DNA of 36,730 nucleotides from the NCBI GenBank assembly GCA_902542765.1, contig CACBVW010000013.1:1-36730 (forward strand), written 5' to 3'. The notes beneath the pieces are model-generated. The model saw nothing but the letters and a program-made list of their open reading frames with translations. It ran no database searches and was not told the DNA's origin. This document shows positions 16,487 to 23,016 of this stretch, one piece after another. How positions within the stretch are numbered: the first letter of the stretch is position 1; every line of letters starts with the position of its first letter. Origin of the DNA: an uncultured SAR116 cluster alpha proteobacterium. GTDB taxonomy: Bacteria > Pseudomonadota > Alphaproteobacteria > Puniceispirillales > Marisalimonadaceae. The position numbers were made by a program, and so were the translations under genes.

Positions 16487-16852
16487 TTAATAAACAATAC
16501 AATTTTTTTGGACGGCAACTCTGTCTAAAGCTTCGTACTCACCTTTTAATCTTGCATATTCAGCCTCTTGCTCTTTGGTCCCTCCAAGAAAAAATAAGGC
16601 AGGCCAAAACAAAATGAGACCAGCTCCTGTTATCATTTTATCATTTTCATTATTTGTATCAATTTTACCAGTAAGTGCTTTAACTTTAGAAGAAACCCTA
16701 ATCATCTCGCTTTTAATTTGTGGACATTCATAATCAGCATATTGTAATGGAGATACGTATGTACCGACAATATCTTTAGATGATTTAGCACAGGCACTTA
16801 AAAATGCAAAAATTATAAATACCGTTAAAGATTGTTTAAGAAAAAGATACAT
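16487..16852 (-). CDS. small lipoprotein of a widespread unnamed family
   Basis: The protein has 121 residues with a type II signal peptide whose lipobox is LSAC, so the cysteine near residue 21 should be lipidated. The mature part reads YVSPLQYADYECPQI, a helical segment, a membrane-like GLILFWPALFFLGG, then EYARLKGEYEALDRV and a final NC. This plan (paired cysteines, an FWPALFF hydrophobic patch, an LKGEYEAL helix) is one I recall from small alphaproteobacterial lipoproteins with no assigned role. It is probably envelope-located. Confidence 0.8.
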   Translation of the reverse strand: MYLFLKQSLTVFIIFAFLSACAKSSKDIVGTYVSPLQYADYECPQIKSEMIRVSSKVKALTGKIDTNNENDKMITGAGLILFWPALFFLGGTKEQEAEYARLKGEYEALDRVAVQKNCIVY

Positions 16853-17288
16853 AAATTATCCGACTAAATTTTAAATAATAATTGTTTACTTTAATTTAAA
16901 TTTAATGAAAGTAAACATTTAAATGGTATGCCGTTTGGTTTATCCTACATTGACCATTGCTAGTAAGAGTAATTGTATTCAAAGGTATAAATATACCTAA
17001 CTATAATAACACTTAAATGTATCACTAAAAAGGTCACACTCCCCTGTTATGGAATATGGGGATATGACTGGATATGTATAGTTAGAGTGTAAAGCAGATG
17101 TGGTAGAATTTTATTTAACATTATTTATTTATAATTAAACTAATTCAGAAATTAATGTATATTTGGTGCGTATTGAAAATGGTTGAAATATTCATATTTA
17201 ATATAAAGTATCGATCACCAGGTTATAATTAATTTTAATGTTGCGCAAATATTACTGTAATAAGACTAACTATGAGTAAATTTATAAT
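16853..17288. repeat. repeat-bearing spacer, 436 bases
   Basis: No gene is supported here. The spacer carries copies of sequences seen again elsewhere: AACATTTAAATGGT with a degenerate continuation (16913-16947; second copy 22797-22831), GATATGTATAGTTAG followed by GTGT and CAGATGTGGTA (17071-17105; second copy 21140-21175), TGTTGCGC (17239-17246; again near 20815) and ATTACTGTAAT (17250-17260; again 21066-21076). The copies are diverged and in mosaic order, as expected for decayed dispersed elements. Confidence 0.65.
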
Positions 17289-17543
17289 ATGAGTACTGGG
17301 ATAATATTAGGATTAGGTTTAATAACTATTGCCATTTGTTTTTACATTTTGCTAAATATTCCTTATTGGATCCTATTTTGGAACAAAAGAAAAAATATGA
17401 ATTTTGGATTAGAAAAAAAATATCATCAATGGGTATATACTTCAGATGATATTTTAAATAAGATACTTAAGCTTTGTGTTTGTACTATATATTGCTATGG
17501 CATATATGTTTTTATTTTAGAAATTTGGTATAAATTTTTTTAA
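17289..17543 (+). CDS. small membrane protein, unknown
   Basis: This 84-residue protein has two hydrophobic helices (about 4-28 and 58-82) separated by a basic and aromatic loop (WNKRKNMNFGLEKKYHQW). No family is recognised and no strong ribosome-binding site precedes the ATG. It lies 57 bases upstream of the subgroup A barrel gene on the same strand. Confidence 0.55.
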   Translation: MSTGIILGLGLITIAICFYILLNIPYWILFWNKRKNMNFGLEKKYHQWVYTSDDILNKILKLCVCTIYCYGIYVFILEIWYKFF

Positions 17544-17600
17544 AGTTTATAACTTATTAATATTCTTACAATTAAATATAAAAAATAACAGGATTATTTA

Positions 17601-17939
17601 ATGCCAACATCAAAATTAATAAATTATACAACAAGAGAGTTCATGACAGATAATGAACTTGAATTATATGCCAAAAAACAAGATGAGATTTTTACTCCTA
17701 AAGTTATTGAAGAATTCAAAAAAGCAGGAATGTTAAGAAGAGTTCTTACAAGAATTTGGAATAAAGAGGGTGTTGCTAGGGTAGGAATATTATTTGAATA
17801 CAGAGACGAAAAGGCATTTGTCGCATGTCAAACTCTATTAGATAAATATCATGCACCTCAAGTTAAAACCTTTGTAAACAAAGTGGTTGGTAGTAGAGGT
17901 ATTGTTCTACACGAATTTACCTCAGAAGACTTTAACTAA
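17601..17939 (+). CDS. small NIPSNAP/ABM-like barrel protein, subgroup A
   Basis: The 112-residue protein is a clear paralogue of the one at 3339. Both have SKLI(N/S)Y near the start, then FKKAG, IWNKEG, a LFEYRDEKAFVACQ segment and a final SRGIVLHEF. The strand-helix-strand-strand-helix order and length fit a dimeric alpha+beta barrel. Conserved Trp, Glu-Tyr and Cys-Gln positions could line a binding pocket. It lies in the accessory repeat-rich stretch, and its relative at 20327 is more diverged. No substrate is known. Confidence 0.82.
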   Translation: MPTSKLINYTTREFMTDNELELYAKKQDEIFTPKVIEEFKKAGMLRRVLTRIWNKEGVARVGILFEYRDEKAFVACQTLLDKYHAPQVKTFVNKVVGSRGIVLHEFTSEDFN

Positions 17940-18033
17940 ACATTTAAACCATGAAATAAACTATACGGTAATTGACAAATATATAAGGATAGAATGTAGA
18001 GCGAATATAGAATGTTTGTGAATAATTATATAT

Positions 18034-18346
18034 TTACAAGATTCCTTTCATGGCTGCTATTAATGGAATTCCATAAACAAGCATCATTATTAAAAGTGTA
18101 TTAAAAGAAAAGCCTTTCATAAAAGAAGCTTTTGCAAGTTGAGAAACTTGGTAAATTAAATCTGGCCAAGTATACGAAACAATGAACACCTAAACCTTTA
18201 TCTAGAGAAACATGAAAAGAATTCATTCATAATCTTCCTTTAAGGTTTTTAGTAGGTTGATTGTCTGCAAGATGGTCGTGAGCAATTCCCATAACTTTTG
18301 AATTCATTTATTTTGTATAAAGGGAAAAACAGAAATTTACTGTCAT
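18034..18346 (-). pseudogene. decayed small membrane-protein gene (two stops, one frameshift)
   Basis: A strong AAAGGAG (18352-18358) precedes ATG 18346. The frame encodes a 12-residue piece, then TAA (18308-18310), ATG and MNSKVMGIAHDHLADNQPTK, then TGA (18227-18229), ATG and MNSFHVSLDKGLGV. A shift near 18185 then leads into a frame ending in TWPDLIYQVSQLAKASFMKG and a hydrophobic GFSFNTLLIMMLVYGIPLIA helix, with a stop at 18034-18036. Repaired, it would be about 100 residues with one or two membrane helices. I recognise no family. Three lesions make decay more likely than recoding. Confidence 0.6.
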
Positions 18347-18380
18347 TTCATCTCCTTTAATCATTATTATATATTTTATA

Positions 18381-18662
18381 TCAATCTAACAAATATTCTA
18401 GAGGACCCTCAAATGACCTAACTTTTAGAGTTGTTTTTAATTCATTAATTTCTGAATTGTTCATCATTTTAATTTTATCAGCTGATTTTTTATCTTCAAA
18501 TTCAGCAATAACAAATGCTGATACTTCATTTACTTTAAAAACTTTTGCATTTGTTTGCCCTTGTTCTAAATTTTTAGGAAAATGAGTAACTTTTAAATAA
18601 TCCAAAAAAATATTTAGTTGCAGTTTTGTTGGAGCAGTTATTTCAACAATTCTTATGTACAT
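18381..18662 (-). CDS. small alpha+beta barrel-like protein, subgroup B
   Basis: Read from ATG 18662 (the GTG one codon before is less likely) the protein has 93 residues. The start MYIRIVEITAPTK matches the partial protein at 1-289 and the one at 19306, all beginning MY(V/I/T)R. It alternates strands and helices in the ABM-like order, with a second strand FVIAEFEDKKSADKI and a C-terminal KTTLKVRSFEGPLEYLL. It starts just downstream of the decayed GFA gene on the same strand, ten bases from its stop. Function unknown. Confidence 0.72.
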   Translation of the reverse strand: MYIRIVEITAPTKLQLNIFLDYLKVTHFPKNLEQGQTNAKVFKVNEVSAFVIAEFEDKKSADKIKMMNNSEINELKTTLKVRSFEGPLEYLLD

Positions 18663-18672
18663 CACTTCATAT

Positions 18673-19140
18673 TTACATTATACTTTTCAATTTGTCTAAA
18701 CTTGCTTTAGGCCATAACTTATTTCTATCATACATACTTTCAAAAGATGGTATTTTATCATCTAAAGTTATCCACGGTACTTTACTTTTCGTGAAAATAT
18801 GTGCTTGAGAAGGAAAATTTTCTGAGTCATTCAATGTTGATGTTCTAATGATAATTCTTCCAGGTGCCACATCATATTTACAATAAATATATGTTCCTCA
18901 ATTTTTACAGAAGTATGGTTTATAACTCGCTCCACTTACTGTAGGAAGACTAGCAGCCTCAATATCACCATCTATTAAAAATGTATTTTCTAATGTCATT
19001 GTGTGAATTACAAAAGCAGACCCTGTTGATTTTTTACAATCTTTACAATGACATGCATTTGTAAAAAGTGGATGATCAATTATAGAATATTTAACAGCTC
19101 CACAACAACAACTTCATTTGTGATAAATATTTTTTTCCAT
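18673..19140 (-). pseudogene. GFA-family (glutathione-dependent formaldehyde-activating-like) gene with two in-frame TGA codons
   Basis: From ATG 19140 one frame runs 155 codons to TAA 18673-18675, interrupted only by TGA at codons 9 and 81. The protein is plainly of the GFA/CENP-V zinc fold: SCCCGAV (C11, C13), ACHCKDCKKSTGSAF (C30, C32, C35 for the second zinc), FCKN-stop-GTYIY, then PSQAHIFTKSKVPW and LPSFE-like IPSFES. The second TGA stands where the fourth structural zinc cysteine (FCxxCGT) is normal, and the first where Gly is usual before SC. Each is one base from a sense codon. Two nonsense mutations are the simplest reading; recoding is considered separately. Confidence 0.8.
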
Positions 19141-19305
19141 CTCAACAATCCTCATAATTATGTAAAATAAAACTTTTTCATTTCATATTGTTATATCATA
19201 TCATTATCTTGCAAGGTCATAAATTTGAAGTTGAGAAAAACAACCTGAGATAACTGTGGCATATATTTGGTAAGATGAATACTAAAGCTTAGTACACATA
19301 AAAAC

Positions 19306-19635
19306 TTATAAAGAAATATTTTCAAAAAAATTAAAATCACTATTTGAAGTTTTTCTTCCATGTGTATTACCTCCAACAATTGACATTGTGGCACCCATCT
19401 CTTTAATTTGTGCTTTAACATCTGTGTATTCTTTTGCTTTTTTATATGATATTTCCCAATCTCTTTGTGATTTCCATACTGTTAAGTAATGAAGATGAGT
19501 ATCTGAAACATCAATAAATAAAGAAAAGTTTAATCCTTCTTTAAATAATTTATCAGTATAATTTATACAAAAAAATTTAAATGAATCTCTTCCAACTTTA
19601 TTTGGAAATTTAAAAACATGAATTCTTGTATACAT
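19306..19635 (-). CDS. small alpha+beta barrel-like protein, subgroup B
   Basis: This 109-residue protein starts MYTRIHVFKFPNKVGRDSF, with an AAGG seven bases upstream of the ATG. It shares the MY(V/I/T)R start and strand order with proteins at 1-289 and 18381. The central HLHYLTVWKSQRDWEISYKK looks like the second strand plus helix of an ABM-type barrel, and GATMSIVGG like the last strand. A Ser/Asn-rich tail follows. It is isolated, with spacers on both sides. Function unknown. Confidence 0.72.
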   Translation of the reverse strand: MYTRIHVFKFPNKVGRDSFKFFCINYTDKLFKEGLNFSLFIDVSDTHLHYLTVWKSQRDWEISYKKAKEYTDVKAQIKEMGATMSIVGGNTHGRKTSNSDFNFFENISL

Positions 19636-19803
19636 ATATCAACCTTGTAATTATATAATGAAAACCATAATAAACTTATGAAACGGTAAAATATAATTTA
19701 ATCAAATTTGTATAAATTGGTAAAGTGTTATACTTAAAAAATATCCTATTCAAGCTTTAGGGATGAGTGTTTGGCTGAGATTTATAATTAGGAAAGAAAT
19801 ATA

Positions 19804-20199
19804 ATGGATACCATAATACAAAAAGATAGAGAAGACATGGAAATCATAGCTAAATCAAATAACGATTATCCAGTTCTGATGATTAATCAAAATAGATATT
19901 TAAACGGTGAATTTCCAAACGGTAAACTTTATTCAAAATGGAGGACAATAAATAAAAAAATGATAAGTGAGGTTAATGGAAAGGTTATATGGACACTAAA
20001 AGTAGAGGCTCCACATTTAATAAATGGAAAACTAGAACCGTTAGATGAAATATTAGCTTATTGGTATCCATCTCATAAAGCTTTTTTATCAATGATTAAT
20101 AGCCCACACAGAAAAGATAATTTTGAGTTAAGAAAAAAGTTAATACTCTTTGCTGTAATTCATAGATGTGATGGAAGAAAAGTTCCGCAAATTAACTAA
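19804..20199 (+). CDS. DUF1330-like small barrel protein
   Basis: This 131-residue protein contains YPVLMINQNRYLNGEFPNG, a strand and helix, then LDEILAYWYPSHKAFLSMIN and FAVIHRCDG. The YWYPSHKAF-type segment, with a terminal A.IHR.DG strand, fits the DUF1330/NIPSNAP-like dimeric alpha+beta barrel group. An AGGAAAG lies upstream of the ATG at a rather long spacing, and a second ATG at codon 12 is possible. The short leader before it (19757-19783) has a chance-like similarity to half of a TPP riboswitch, which I reject. Function unknown. Confidence 0.75.
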   Translation: MDTIIQKDREDMEIIAKSNNDYPVLMINQNRYLNGEFPNGKLYSKWRTINKKMISEVNGKVIWTLKVEAPHLINGKLEPLDEILAYWYPSHKAFLSMINSPHRKDNFELRKKLILFAVIHRCDGRKVPQIN

Positions 20200-20239
20200 A
20201 CATCTCTGATAAAATATTAACTATATTAATTGCACATTT

Positions 20240-20297
20240 AGAGTCATACAGCAGGCTTAGTGTAATTACAGTTAAAACTGTACATCAGATGTGGTTA
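20240..20297 (+). repeat. dispersed repeat, copy D
   Basis: The segment CAGCAGGCTTAGTGTAATTA (20249-20268) and the following CATCAGATGTGGTTA align with the copy at 21738-21784, where TAGCAGGACTAATGTAATCA and CATCCGATGTGCTTA occupy the same relative places. It is diverged. It lies in the 127-base gap between convergent genes. Confidence 0.55.
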
Positions 20298-20326
20298 TAG
20301 TGAGTTGTTTCTTCTGACATAAAGAA

Positions 20327-20662
20327 CTAAACTCTCAAGTCCTGAAGGACAATATTTCTACTAGCTTCTATAACAGGGTCAGTAGCTTCTATTTCCTTCA
20401 TGAGGTTTTTGGTAAAATTCTCTAACTCTATCTGACATTGTTTAAATGCATTTGGACTTTCGTATTCAAATAATATAGATGTTTTAAATGTTCCCTTTAC
20501 ATTCCATATTTGATTAAGACAAAACCTAGTACATCCTTTTTTTTTAAGTTTATCAAATAATGCTGTACCATTATCTTCCCACATTCTTATAAAAAGGAGC
20601 ATTTGTGCCTCAGTTTTAAAAGTAAAAGTATTATAAGTCATCAAATTTGCTTTTGTTTCCAA
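20327..20662 (-). CDS. small NIPSNAP/ABM-like barrel protein, subgroup A (divergent)
   Basis: The 111-residue protein starts at TTG 20662, fixed by AGGAG six bases upstream and by alignment with its relatives. The core QIWNVKG, ILFEYESPNAFKQCQ and C-terminal ASRNIVLQDL correspond to IWNKEG, LFEYRDEKAFVACQ and SRGIVLHEF of the protein at 17601. An N-terminal segment YNTFTFKTEAQM aligns with YTTREFMTDNEL. A dimeric alpha+beta barrel is likely; the role is unknown. Confidence 0.8.
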   Translation of the reverse strand: METKANLMTYNTFTFKTEAQMLLFIRMWEDNGTALFDKLKKKGCTRFCLNQIWNVKGTFKTSILFEYESPNAFKQCQIELENFTKNLMKEIEATDPVIEASRNIVLQDLRV

Positions 20663-21296
20663 CAGAAACTCCTGATTTAAATTTTAACAAAATCTTAAAA
20701 TTATAAAAAGTTTATATATATTTAAAATAAAGAGCAAATATGTTTAACAATTTGTGCATTAGTTTAAATATAAAAAAATAATATCTTATAAAATCAGTAA
20801 GTTAAGTAATTTATTGTTGCGCTTCGAGGGAGTTCCATTTCTATACTATGCAACATAACTGATTACATTCTAGCTATAGCTTGAGATATGCATACCTATG
20901 GCATTGTCAACACGTACGATATGTTTCACATTTAATTTTACATCTGTAAATATACAATAAGTATGAGCCACCCGGAGTGTGTACGTACGTATAAATATGC
21001 TCTTACACAGATTGGTCATATAAATTTTAACCGCCTGAATGGGTCATAGAGGATCTTACAGAGTCATTACTGTAATCAGTGACAAAATTAAATCAGATGT
21101 GCTTAAAGTGGCTGTATGAGTCAGGAATTGGAATGGCTAGATATGTATAGTTAGGGTGTGCAGCAGATGGGGTTATTTAATAATGATATTTTATTCAATG
21201 TATTTAAAAATTACGCTAAACCAAGTTTTTTTTTAAAAGCTTTGCTTTTTAAATGGTTTTGGATGAACATAAATTAAATGATAAAAGGAGAAAATA
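20663..21296. other. 634-base spacer with repeats, no supported gene
   Basis: No convincing frame is present on either strand. It contains TGTTGCGC (about 20815-20822) followed by CTTCGAGGGAGTTC, weakly like the tRNA-Arg 3' end; a self-complementary TACGTACGTA near 20985; and the repeat copy at 21066-21175. The right end carries the AAGGAG ribosome-binding site of the cupin gene. Base composition is somewhat less AT-rich than other spacers, which hints at former genes or elements. Confidence 0.5.
21066..21175 (+). repeat. dispersed repeat, copy B
   Basis: It begins with ATTACTGTAAT (also at 17250) and contains GATGTGCTTAAAGTGGCTGT onward to 21122, which matches 21775-21801 over 27 bases with one difference. 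It ends with GATATGTATAGTTAG plus CAGATGGGGTTA (21140-21175), a near copy of 17071-17105. It thus links three other copies of the family. Confidence 0.7.
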
Positions 21297-21662
21297 ATGT
21301 CAGGGATAGTAAAGAAATCTTTTAATAATCCAGACGAGTTACGAAGTCCAGATAAAGCAAATGTCCATGTATGTGATTTAGGTGGTGTTGCAGCTGCCAA
21401 AATGGTACTTCAACCTGGTTGGAGTTGGTCAACTTGTATTAAACCTGTAGTAGGTGGTGAAAGTTGTCAAGCACGTCATGTTGGAACTGTACTATCCGGC
21501 TCCATGTCTGCGAAGCATAATGATGGTACCGTTGAAACTTTTGTTGCAGGTGATGTGTATGTAATTGAACCTGGTCATGATGGTTGGGTTGAAGGTGATA
21601 CTGAGTGTGTAGCTTTAGAATTTAATGCGACGGCTGCTAAGACATATGCCGCGAAAAATTAA
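21297..21662 (+). CDS. single-domain cupin protein
   Basis: The protein has 121 residues and a perfect AAGGAG before the ATG. The cupin core is MVLQPGWSWSTCIKPVVGG, ARHVGTVLSGSMSAKHNDG, then FVAGDVYVIEPGHDGWVEGD. The usual motif 1 histidines are partly replaced, with H60 in ARHVG and H93 in PGHDGW remaining, so metal binding is uncertain. I recall close-patterned cupins (QPGW.WS.C.KP..G...CQARHVG) in many bacteria, none with an assigned substrate. The gene is less AT-rich than its surroundings, which fits transfer. It is flanked by repeat copies on both sides. Confidence 0.87.
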   Translation: MSGIVKKSFNNPDELRSPDKANVHVCDLGGVAAAKMVLQPGWSWSTCIKPVVGGESCQARHVGTVLSGSMSAKHNDGTVETFVAGDVYVIEPGHDGWVEGDTECVALEFNATAAKTYAAKN

Positions 21663-21737
21663 CATTTACTTAGTCATTTGATACAATACCTACTACTTAC
21701 ATAGAACAACCAGTTTAATGTCTCATAAAAAGATATT

Positions 21738-21811
21738 TAGCAGGACTAATGTAATCAAAGTCAATTGTGCATCCGATGTGCTTACAGTGGCTGTATGAGT
21801 CTGTATGAGTC
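21738..21811 (+). repeat. dispersed repeat, copy C, with internal tandem duplication
   Basis: TAGCAGGACTAATGTAATCA aligns with copy D, and GATGTGCTTACAGTGGCTGT with copy B. Inside it CTGTATGAGT is repeated back to back (21791-21810). The spacer 21663-21971 (309 bases) has no other supported feature except the GAGG ribosome-binding site of the next gene. Confidence 0.7.
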
Positions 21812-21971
21812 AGGGATTAGTTATTTAGGCTATTTATATATAGCGTGAACAGCTGAAGGAATGGTAAAAGAGTGGAACTATATTTTTTGATATAAATTAA
21901 ATAATTTCCATCTAAATATGTTATTTACTTATCATGTACTTTTATAATTAATTTAAATTAACAGAGGAAAA

Positions 21972-22367
21972 ATGATGGGTGAACTTAATACAAAATCACA
22001 AAAAATAATATTTACTATTCAATGTAGTATCAAGTCTGATGCTAACGAATTTAGAAAATGGGCAAATGAACGTGCTACAAAGTATGTATTTGATTTAAGG
22101 GAGGAAAAAACTATAAGTTATGAATGGTATTTGTCAGATGATAATTCAGAAGCAACATTAGTAGAGTCATTTATTGACAGTGACGGGGCAATGCAACGTT
22201 TAAACAACCATATGTCAAGCCCTATAGCCGAAGAAGTAATGAATCATGTTGACATTAAAGAATGGCTAGTTTTTGGCAACTCTAAACAAGATTTAATTGA
22301 TGCACTAACTCCTTTTGGTGCCAAATTCAAAAAGCATCATTCTGGTTTCAATCATAGTTCAGAATAA
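21972..22367 (+). CDS. ABM-like small barrel protein
   Basis: The 131-residue protein has a GAGG five bases before the first of two tandem ATGs. The first strand is KIIFTIQCSIKS, followed by a helix EFRKWANERATKYV, then ISYEWYLSDDNSEATLVESF, AMQRLNNHMSSPIAEEVM and WLVFGN. This order (strand, helix, two strands, helix, strand) and the EWYLS..N.EATLVE.F pattern fit the antibiotic-biosynthesis-monooxygenase (ABM) barrel family. A short polar tail follows. It precedes the broken gene at 22399 by 31 bases. Confidence 0.82.
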   Translation: MMGELNTKSQKIIFTIQCSIKSDANEFRKWANERATKYVFDLREEKTISYEWYLSDDNSEATLVESFIDSDGAMQRLNNHMSSPIAEEVMNHVDIKEWLVFGNSKQDLIDALTPFGAKFKKHHSGFNHSSE

Positions 22368-22398
22368 CATTGTTCAATCTATAAAGATTAAGATAACC

Positions 22399-22791
22399 AT
22401 GAACTCATTTGACGAACTATGTAAAAAATTAACTCAAGATGTTGCAAATAATATTGTTCTAAAGCGTTCATGGAAAGATGATGAACAACTTCGCTTTGAT
22501 TATGCAGTTAGATATCTTTTAATTGGTTTATAGAAGAAGCATCACACACATCCAGATAATCATTCATCAATGCAAAAGAATAAGAACTTTTACTCAGCAT
22601 TAAAACAATATCGTGACCCAAATTTAACATACCGTATGGCTATTCATGCATTTGATGGTCTTCAAGAACTAGACATGATTTATGTTGTACAAGATGGTTA
22701 CTATGACCGAATTAAAATAGAAGGTAGTTTAACAAGATATAAAGCTACTCATCGTCTTACTGAAATAATATACACCACGCTTTTTATATAA
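22399..22791 (+). pseudogene. interrupted and probably truncated gene of a DNA-associated-looking family
   Basis: One frame runs from ATG 22399 through a single in-frame TAG (22531-22533) to TAA 22789-22791. The halves read LKRSWKDDEQLRFDYAVRYL, LIGL-stop-KKHHTHPDN, then QYRDPNLTYRMAIHAFDGLQ and GYYDRIKIEGSLTRYKATHR. The uninterrupted sense on both sides shows it was one protein, and TAG is one base from TGG (Trp). The winged-helix-like LTYRMAIHAFDGL..L.MI.VVQ.GY pattern recalls plasmid initiator or DNA-binding proteins, but I am not sure of the family. The last six residues look unrelated, so the 3' end is probably lost next to the tRNA. Confidence 0.65.
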
Positions 22792-22796
22792 GTAGG

Positions 22797-22831
22797 AAAC
22801 ATTTAAATGGTCTACCATCTGGTCTACCCTC
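22797..22831 (+). repeat. dispersed repeat, second copy of the AACATTTAAATGGT element
   Basis: AAACATTTAAATGGT followed by degenerate CC-TGGT-TA-CCT matches 16913-16947. It begins a few bases after the truncated gene and about 60 bases before the tRNA 3' end, so the repeat family extends exactly to the tRNA. Confidence 0.6.
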
Positions 22832-22893
22832 CAAGCACACATTACACGATATGCTTACATATCAACTACTTAGGGCGACTTGGTCACATGAAA

Positions 22894-22970
22894 TGGTGCG
22901 CTCTGAGGGACTCGAACCCCCAGCCTTTTGATTCGAAGTCAAATGCTCTATCCAGTTGAGCTAAGAGCGC
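22894..22970 (-). tRNA. tRNA-Arg (anticodon TCG), CCA encoded
   Basis: The minus strand folds as a complete cloverleaf. Acceptor arms are GCGCTCT and AGAGCGC with discriminator A and an encoded CCA (22894-22896). The D stem is GCTC/GAGC. The anticodon arm is TTTGA/TCAAA around loop CTTCGAA, so the anticodon is TCG and decodes CGN arginine codons. The T arm carries TTCGAGT. The 3' end faces the repeat-rich accessory stretch, the usual side for elements that integrate at tRNA genes. Confidence 0.97.
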
Positions 22971-23016
22971 TCATATTAAACAATGATTATATACCAAATT
23001 TTAAATAAAAAAATAA

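Noticed and set aside
18673-19140. TGA read as Trp (altered genetic code)
   Set aside because: Other genes use TGA as a stop, for example the TGATG junction at 3337-3341. Trp is encoded by TGG throughout, and neither TGA falls at a conserved Trp position.
19191-19421. Open frame on the minus strand overlapping the subgroup B barrel gene
   Set aside because: It is out of frame with the better supported gene at 19306-19635 and has no ribosome-binding site.
19757-19783. Half of a TPP riboswitch (AGGGATG...GGCTGAGA)
   Set aside because: Only the 5' half-like string is present. The second conserved half (CCTGATCTGG...AGGGA) is absent, and the downstream gene is not a thiamin gene.
20816-20834. 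Attachment-site copy of the tRNA-Arg 3' end
   Set aside because: Only about 13 of 19 positions agree with 22896-22914, too weak for a direct repeat, and no integrase is present.
16853-22831. Integron cassette array
   Set aside because: Genes face both ways, no integron integrase is present, and the repeats lack the GTTRRRY / RYYYAAC core pairs of attC sites.
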